Assembly (NCBI RefSeq): GCF_021155765.1
Contig: NC_060115.1
Location: 11,326,493-11,390,492, forward strand
Source: Diprion similis
Lineage: Eukaryota; Arthropoda; Insecta; Hymenoptera; Diprionidae
DNA length: 64,000 nucleotides
Direction of reading: 5' to 3'
The notes beneath the pieces are model-generated. The model made no database searches. It worked only from the letters and a program-made list of their open reading frames with translations, and had not been told where the DNA came from. Position numbers and translations under genes: made by a program. Of the stretch, positions 57,131 through 64,000 are shown one piece after another; the first letter of the stretch is position 1, and each line of letters begins with the position of its first letter.

Positions 57131-57772
57131 AAGCCTGGTTGTGGGCGCCATTTTGTCACCACATAACCTAAGTTTTTCATTTTCATGGAGGCAAATGGTA
57201 ATTCTTGGGTTTTCAAATTACTTATGTCACATAAATTAATGAATCGTAATCAATAATACACCTGTTCTGCTATCCAAACGAGAAAAAATATGATCAATGG
57301 TCAGTTTTCAGCCTGATTGCATTAGTTTGATTTTTTCCCACCAGATGACGCACCATTGCAAAGTGACAATCGCAATAATTATGAAATCAGACGTATATAA
57401 TCCAAATATTCGTTACAAATACGTGCGATTAGTCATTTTCTTTACTCGTAACGTCAACGTCGTTTCGTCTGAATAAAAATTCTTTCACAACTACTTTAAT
57501 GAAATAAATGCTTTAGTCTCTTTCGATGCACCGAATAAACGTCTCGCGTATATTAATAATCGCCGACAAGTTGTAAGCCCACGACTTATCGAACAGCTAT
57601 TAAATTATGCAAATCACTGATCGTGCAGTGCAACAGTTGGATTGTGACCCATATTCGATGCCTCGATAGATAACAGACGGGGAACTGAACTACAAACCGC
57701 AAGCTTAAGGCTCGGTTTCACGCGTCGAAAGGTTTATCTGCAGCTATCGATGTTGTTGTTTAAATTAAACGA

Positions 57773-59439
57773 ATGTCCACCGCGCGTTTCAATCTCAAGG
57801 TTCACTCCGTACCTACCACCTTCTTTTGACAATTATTCATCTGTGAGTTATACGCGCGGTATTTCAACATAATACACCTACTTGTATTATTATATATGTA
57901 TACCTACACTACGCATGCAGATTTTTTCATTCTATTGTGTTTGTAATTCTGTTTCTTTTCCTTTGTCGTCACTTTATTTACAGCTGAAGGTTCTCGTCCT
58001 GCTGACGACTGCAATGACGCTTCAAGCCGCTCCTCTTGCAAGTATACACGTCAAATTCGTCTCTCCACCTCACAGCTATGAACATGGACTCACTACTCAT
58101 GGTAATAATTGCATTCTCATGACGATATGAATAATCATTGAAATCGTGTCACGGCCAATTTCACTCAAAATTGCATTCCTGTGATTGATTTTTTTCACCA
58201 TTTCTATTGCCAGTTCTTTCTGTCAGGGTTTCAATATTTTTTCAAATTTCCCGCGGATTTTCAATTCCCCCCGACAGTTTCGACCGATTTAAAAAAACAA
58301 TTCGTATGATTTCCAATGATTTTGTTAGATTTTATGAGATTTCGACAACTAGTATAAAGTTAGAAAAAAAATTCATGCAATTTCCAAATACTCCAGGGTA
58401 CTTATCTACAGGATTTCGAGATTGAGAATTACACAATATTGAAAAGAAAAAGAATTCAAATAGAATTTCAAAAGCTAATTTAAATGATTTAAAAAAATGT
58501 CACGTTAGGATTCGAACAACTTGAACAAGCTTACGAGATTCTGTTTATTCCTCATAATTCTGTCAGTTCGTAAATCAGTTGATTGTGTACAATTTCCTAG
58601 CAGGTACCACAGTGGCGCAAAAGTCCTTTCTCTCGGTAGGACGGAGAAATGGTGAACGAAGTTCAAGGCAATTCGGTACGTAATCTGCGACGAATTGCGA
58701 AAGATGTTATTTGGCTGACGAGGAAATAACACCCAAGTATTTTCCAGGAATAAGAACGACGCCTCTGGAGGAAGTTCAGCAGTTCGATCGAGTCCCTTCT
58801 CCGGAGAGATCCTTGCGCGAAAGGACGATATCACCGGGAAATGCCGAGGCCCTTTGGCCCATCGGCGTTTTCTTGCCACCCATCGACATCAACGACCTGG
58901 GATACAGCTCTCAGGATCACGTAACTCCGGATTTTTCTAACGGGCTTGGTACAGAGATCAGATTCTCACTATATCGTATTAATTATGATCGATAATTTTT
59001 CAGAAAGAAATTCAGTCTCTCGATCAAAGATAATTTCATACCTTATACTATATACTCAAATATCTGAATAAAACAAAATTTTCGTTCTTTAAATTCGGTT
59101 TTCAAAAAATACAATCAACCGACGAAGACTTTTCTGCAACTAGTTTCAACTAGCAAAATTTCGTATTATGCAATTATTTCATGTTTATTAATTGTACAAG
59201 TTTGTGACATTTTTACCGCAGATCATCCGGATCCCCTGCTGCTAACAGGAGAGGAAGCAATGTTGGCTGTGAAGTACATTTACGGCCGAGGAGAGCTTTT
59301 CTACGATGATTATCCTCACGCACGAGCCTTGCTCAGAAATCAGGAAGAACGAAGGATCAACGGACTGCACGGTCACGTCCTTAGCAGCCTGAGGCCAGAA
59401 TCCCCGTTTTACAGAAAAGTAATGAAACGTAGTCATTGA
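57773..59439 (+). CDS. Secreted protein of unknown family
   Basis: Exons: 57773-57799, 57984-58101, 58748-58948, 59222-59439; 564 nt, 187 aa, all phases consistent. The N-terminus is MSTARFNLK joined to LKVLVLLTTAMTLQAAPLAS, a typical signal peptide with cleavage likely near LQA-APLA. The mature part has no transmembrane segment and no cysteine. It carries VKFVSPPHSYEH, SPERSLRERTISPGN, ALWPIGVFLPPIDINDLGY and, in the last exon, KYIYGRGELFYDDYPHARAL with a basic end (EERRING, MKRSH). Dibasic RR and KR sites exist, so processing to peptides is possible, but no repeated peptide or amidation motif is clear. I do not recognise the family. The tiny first exon, with its weak GTTCAC donor, is the least certain part. 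Exon 2 must end at G|GTACAG to keep the frame. Confidence 0.65.
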
Positions 59440-60297
59440 TTACATTAAATGATCAACGAAGGACGTGAGAAAGCATTTCTCGTGTCTTACATTACAATGC
59501 TCCAGCATCCATCTTGACTAAATTTTCGCTACTTCGTACTTAACCGTCTTCGATTTTATTTTAACACTGAATTGTTTTATGCACAAATTTTCCCAGTCAG
59601 GTAGATCTGTAATACAATATACACGATACAAGTTTAAGTGCCCAGTTATAAAATCGCTGGGTACTTCTCCAGTACTTTGTATTATATGTATAAAATATAA
59701 ATTGCAGTACACAGAGGAATGAGTATTATAAGTATAATTATCAATTACATTATAGACTTATTCATTGTACAAAATTAACAATTCATTCGAAATACGATGA
59801 TATTTTGCAACATTAATATACACAGTTCATTATTTATAAATGCTATAAACTATACTGATTAAAATATACACATAATTCATGCATAGTTTTTCGCAATACA
59901 GTATATATGTAGGTATTTATATTTAAGTGGAGCATACTACATATTTATACTGCCCAAATTATATAACCATGTAGCCAATTAAACATAATTATACATTTCC
60001 GGGAAGTGATTTTATTCTAAATGATCCAAACGGTAAGAAATTTTACCGCCATAAATGATCGAGTATTTTTCATTACCAAACCGATCACCTGGTACTCTAA
60101 AATATATCAGATTCACACTGTGAATTTTAAATTTCTTTTCCCTCACGCAGAAGGACGTCGATTAATCTTGTCTTGTACATTATACGCGGTCACTTTTATC
60201 ACCGTGCAACAGTTCGAAAGTCCTAATTAAAAGTACTTCTTTTCTGTGACTGCAAAACTTTATTATATGGCCACGATTATCTTGGTATGTATAACCG
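59440..60297. other. Non-coding spacer between convergent genes
   Basis: AT-rich 3' flanks of the secreted-protein gene and the Ly6 gene. No protein-like frame or RNA gene seen. Confidence 0.6.
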
Positions 60298-61844
60298 TCA
60301 AATAAACCACCTTCCCACAAAACCAATTACGGTTAGCAAAATAATGCTGGGCAAAGTTGTTCTCGTTGAGGCATTACAGAGATCTCCAAGGCAAAAACAC
60401 ATGTAGACCTTCTTGTAGTTCCAAATTGTGTTCGCACAACGTTCCTCATAGTCGTCTGGGCCACGCTGAAGGCACATTCGTTGTGTCGCTATTCCATATT
60501 CTGTCGAAAGTAGTTTGGAAATTAGATTTACACGTTCGGTGTCTTACCGACGTTTGACGCTTCCATTATACTAATTTTCGGGAATTTTACCGTTCTTCAA
60601 ATGCCAAATCACCTGCGGGCTAACGGAAATTCCACTAGTGTTCAATAATTTACGACATAAAATCTTGCGGAACAAAAATTTGCTTGTAATGCATGGTTCA
60701 GATTTTGATAAACTTATGTTCATGGTTCAATCGATATGCGTGTAAATCATGCAACGTACCGTTGTTGAGACTTTGACTCTCGATTATTTTTCCGCACCAT
60801 CCGGAGGCACATGGAACCGCCTCCACTCCGTGCTCTTCGGCAATCTGCGTAGCATTCATCGTGAATTTGTCCTTGCAGGAGCCCAATTCACCTCTCGATC
60901 TGCACTGCACGCACCTTTTGAGAATACCTTTGCAGAAAACATTTCGTATAATTTCAATCATACTTCATACTTTACTGGAACGTTGTGAAACAATTTCAAG
61001 AGAGTATCGAGAGTTCCTGATAAGCTGGGAAATTCCAGTTGTTACATATGATTCGGACTTTCAGAAACGCTGAAGTTTACTTTATTGATCGATAGTGATC
61101 GATTGATGATGAAAAAGTTGATGTAATTCCTTGAACAGTCAGAGTCTCTGATTCTCCACAAAGCAAACGTGAGTCATTTTTCTTAAGAGTAAACTGAATT
61201 TCATAATTCGTCAGTCTTCGTTTATAATAATATCACCGGGTTTTCATGGCAGGCCAAGCAAATGAGTATCTTGGAACGTATAAATTACAACGAGACACTG
61301 ACTTTATAAAATTTATGAAACAAAAAACAACTCTTTTTCCCATCGAGATCCATGCGATTGATACATGTCACCCATAATATTAAGAAACTTGAAACTTATA
61401 AATGAAACCATTGCATTAGAATAATCCTAGAGAAATGTAGAATCTTTCTTTCGTTTATATATATCAAGTTCGTGTAAGATTTTGGAAAAAAATAATTACT
61501 TGCGCTTCATTTATATGCATCAGCCTGATGGCTACCCGGACAATAACAAATCGGCCGGAATCTATCAGAAATTACACGTGCAAGAATGCACTTAACGCAA
61601 TCGACTCGTGAGAAAATTACTAGCGTGATGAGCATTAGTTACCGGTCAATAACAATTGCTTAAAAATCAAGAGCAAAAATCGAACCGTGACATTTATTAA
61701 GTTCGAACAAAATCCGGTGAAAGTTTGAATCCGGATATAAAACGGCGCCATATTGGATAACTTACCTTCGACAGTATGTGGAAGGAAAGTGGCACAGAGT
61801 ATAATCGTTAGAGTGAAAATCGGAGTCAGTTTTTTGGACGCCAT
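60298..61844 (-). CDS. GPI-anchored Ly6/uPAR three-finger protein (quiver/sleepless-like superfamily)
   Basis: Exons, 5' to 3': 61844-61766, 60927-60760, 60500-60298; 450 nt, 149 aa. Exon 1 is a signal peptide (MASKKLTPIFTLTIILCATF up to HTVEG). The mature domain has ten cysteines: CVQC, GSCKDKF, VPCASGWCGKI, then RMCLQRG, EERC, YMCFC and the closing DLCN, which is the Ly6/uPAR three-finger signature. A serine/threonine stretch and a hydrophobic tail (LPSIILLTVIGFVG) follow, the mark of a GPI anchor signal. Insect members include Sleepless/Quiver (potassium channel and nicotinic receptor regulation) and septate-junction proteins such as Boudin, Crooked and Coiled. Which subgroup this belongs to cannot be read from the sequence alone. 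Insect Ly6 genes often have this three-exon structure. Confidence 0.9.
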
Positions 61845-62689
61845 TGTCTCGAATCGGATTTCAACAATATTTTGGCACCCAAAGACTGCAGCTGAGTGCG
61901 AAACGGCGAGACCTTCGTATGATTTCCTTAACGATCAGCCATCTTGTATCAAAACTGAGAAATTCTTGAAGAACCAGTCACTCCTGTCAATTCTACACTG
62001 CTCAGCTGTGTTCTGCTCCCACTGCTGTCCTAGCTCCTTTCACTTTGCATCGTGCTACTATTTGTTACCGGACATCGTATAATACTTCGGAAATCTGTAT
62101 ACTGTATGCTTATTTGACCATTATGACGAAAAGACATTCCTCTCGATCCGATTCCACGTTAATCAATGATTAATGTGTCAATTCCGTATGGCACCAAAAA
62201 GACGTTTCATTACTGTATTGTGAGTTAGCTAATTGTTAGTTATACCTTGTATTTTGTTGAGGCAGTTGTTCAAAACTATCGGAAAATAAGTGGCGTTTTA
62301 TTAATCAAATTTTCTACTGTTTTCGGGTCAATTACTACGATTAAACCAGTTAAGTAATACCAGAAAAATATTCATAATGATACTATACAGGTAAATAATT
62401 TATAAATGATAATTATTCGCGTATAGTAATCAAGTATCACTTGTCATTAAAGAACTCGTAGAAATCAAACAAATTGATTTTTACATGGTTTTATTGATTT
62501 CTATTTCGTTTTCGATCGATCTCTTTTTTCACAGAGCGTTTAAACTGATCCGGATATCCTCACACGGGGCTCATTTTGAAATAAGTAGGTGGAAATAATG
62601 CTACTCAATGAGTTTGTTGTTAAAATTCATTTATTCACAATATCGCATACATCACTAAACCCTAACACTTAGAACTATTCGTTGCGTCT
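61845..62689. other. Non-coding spacer: Ly6 promoter side and 3' flank of the Ig gene
   Basis: The sequence just right of 61845 is the promoter side of the minus-strand Ly6 gene. The remainder is the 3' flank of the Ig-domain gene. No gene seen. Confidence 0.55.
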
Positions 62690-63524
62690 TTAGTCAAAAA
62701 AAGCTGCTCTATTATTTTCACGGGCTTCGATTTCTTTGTAGTCGGTTACAGTAAATTTGTCTCGATGATAGCAAGTGATAACAAGTCCAGCACAATAGCA
62801 AAACGAGCCCATCAACAATATGAAACCCAAGTAACCCACGTGCCGCAAAAATGCTGTAGAAATAAACGGTGAATGGGAATTTCAATTTATTTTCCAATTA
62901 TATATTTTCAAATTCAGCGCCTCGCTGACGAGAACAAGATAGTTTTATCGACTGTCCGGCAAGGACGAAAATTAGTTATAAAATAAATGCACGAGGTGAC
63001 GCCACCTCTGTGCCTAAACTAAAAAAATAGATGGATCAGTGAGAGTAAGTAAAATCCGGCGGAAAGCCTCATAGCGGTTTAAATCCTCGGACAAAATAAA
63101 ACAAACAAAAACAAAAGACTTGACACTATTGTCTTGGCAATTGTCATTTTTTATGTTTGATAGTTGAAAATGATATTTTCGAATTGGAACGGCATAATTT
63201 CGGCGCCATCTTACAGTATAAATAAACAGTTTTCCGATTTCTAGAGGACTCAACTTAATTCACATTAGCAATCAACGCGATGTGTCACGTATAGTGCATT
63301 CGAAACTATGTTTGAAATTATATGATACATCATTTGATATGTAGTATCGTACAGTTGGAAATCGTAAAACAGGACGTAAATTCGACTCGGACGCGGCGTT
63401 GTTAGTTGAATATTTCATTCATAGATGGCGAACGGTAAAAGAGTACTCCCGTTAGTGCTATACACGGTCTGAGTTTAGTATATAATAAAGTCGATATCTA
63501 CTACCGATGTACTGCTTCGGCAGT

Positions 63525-63564
<40 letters not shown>

Positions 63565-63979
63565 GGCCCCTGCGCAAGGATGACACGCAAAATCGTGAAG
63601 CGTTCCACATTTTTTGAATATGTACGACTCCAAGCTTACCGCGACTCAAAATCAAGGATCTTGAAACTACTATCACTTTGACTCTCAACATGTTAGTTTT
63701 ATCAACGTAACATGTGTAATTTCCTGCTTCTGCCTGTGTGACACCTGATTTAAAAAATAAAAAGAGTAGAATTTGAACTGCCGACAAAATGGGCGGGCAT
63801 GAATATTTTTCTCCTCGGTTTAAGAGAGCTAAACAATTACCGTACCTAGCAAATACAGCGTTCCGTAAGTGTCCACCAAGACTCTTGGTTCTGGATCCTT
63901 ACTGCGCACAGATTGTCCTGTTCCTTTTTTCAAAACAATATTATCCTTCTTCCAGACGACGTCGGTTTCCATGTTCGAC
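62690..63979 (-). CDS. Ig-domain single-pass membrane protein, FAM187A-like (5' part outside the window)
   Basis: The last three exons are visible: 63979-63846 (start uncertain, an acceptor or continuation past the edge), 63744-63640 and 62853-62690. They encode the second half of a V-type Ig domain: TDVVWKKDNIVLKKG, the strand pair DTYGTLYLLGVTQAEAGNY and the closing TC, then VKVIVVS. A transmembrane helix follows (HVGYLGFILLMGSFCYCAGL) and a short cytoplasmic tail ending NNRAAFFD. One Ig domain, one membrane span and the spacing of Trp, Tyr-Gly-Leu-Tyr-Leu and Gly-Asn-Tyr-Thr-Cys resemble FAM187A, but other insect Ig receptors remain possible. The intron 62854-63639 carries a U6 snRNA gene on the opposite strand. 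The signal peptide and first Ig cysteine must lie beyond 64000. Confidence 0.65.
63479..63488 (+). promoter_or_regulatory. TATA box of the U6 snRNA gene
   Basis: TATAATAA-type sequence at -30 to -21 from the U6 start, where insect RNA polymerase III snRNA promoters place it. A stretch at about 63446-63466 (CTCCCGTTAGTGC) sits at the usual distance for the proximal sequence element PSEA, but its match is weak. Confidence 0.6.
63509..63614 (+). ncRNA. U6: U6 spliceosomal snRNA
   Basis: U6 forms the catalytic core of the spliceosome with U2. From ACATATACTAAAATTGG onward the gene matches animal U6 essentially base for base, including the ACAGAGA box (the 5' splice site partner), the AGC triad region (GATTAGCATGG) and the internal stem-loop, up to CGTTCCACA and a T-run that ends polymerase III transcription. 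Full length, an intact T-run and an upstream TATA box argue against a pseudogene. The 5' stem-loop differs from the Drosophila form: GTACTGC-TTCG-GCAGTAC is a perfect 7-bp hairpin, one base shorter, with a compensated base pair. It lies antisense within an intron of the Ig-domain gene. Confidence 0.97.
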
Positions 63980-64000
63980 CTGATTAACAGTCGATGATAC

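Larger units (their letters stand above)
53110..57772. other. Non-coding stretch upstream of the secreted-protein gene
   Basis: No gene supported. It contains simple repeats at 53679-53698 and 55164-55183. A full TGACGTCA (57123-57130) lies next to GGGCGCCATTTTGTCACC, which looks like an insect promoter region about 640 bases before the next gene's start codon. Confidence 0.45.

Overview
This is a 64 kb piece of an AT-rich animal nuclear genome, almost certainly insect (possibly a hymenopteran, but that is only a guess). Genes are split by short GT-AG introns, and the U6 snRNA is of arthropod/animal type. I rebuilt exon chains by hand from splice sites and reading-frame phase. In every complete model the exon lengths sum to a multiple of three. 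No transcript evidence was available. There are no bacterial-type operons, CRISPR arrays or viral genes.

Layout. 3.2-9.7 kb (-): a large glutamine/serine-rich nuclear protein of the QSER1/PRR12 type. 15.7-19.3 kb (-): the TFIIH subunit p62 (GTF2H1). 22.3-23.5 kb (+): an unrecognised small protein with a PG-rich motif and a C4 zinc-binding-like cluster, possibly ciliary or sperm-tail. 25.2-32.4 kb (-): the centriole protein C2CD3 in 13 exons. 34.7-36.8 kb (-): the penta-EF-hand protein PDCD6/ALG-2. 38.1-38.8 kb (+) and 39.7-41.1 kb (+): two tandem ferritin heavy chains, one plain cytosolic type and one divergent copy with an apparent mitochondrial presequence. 41.4-43.9 kb (-): a seven-zinc-finger ZNF143/ZNF76 (Staf) homologue. 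43.9-57.8 kb: about 14 kb with no gene I can support, holding simple repeats, an AT-rich AGATC-like block and a 265-bp foldback (MITE-like) element. 57.8-59.4 kb (+): a secreted protein I do not recognise. 60.3-61.8 kb (-): a GPI-anchored Ly6/uPAR three-finger protein. 62.7 kb to the window end (-): an Ig-domain membrane protein, possibly FAM187A-like and cut by the edge, with a full U6 snRNA gene on the opposite strand of its last intron.

Most genes are unrelated housekeeping loci. Small functional themes are transcription (p62, ZNF143, U6), cilium/centriole (C2CD3, perhaps the PG-rich protein) and iron (the ferritin pair). The observations most worth a second look are the novel secreted protein, the PG-rich/C4 protein with a probable GC-AG intron, the ferritin duplication with a gained presequence, the tandem 39-nt splice acceptors in PDCD6, the U6 gene with a rebuilt 5' stem, and the foldback element.
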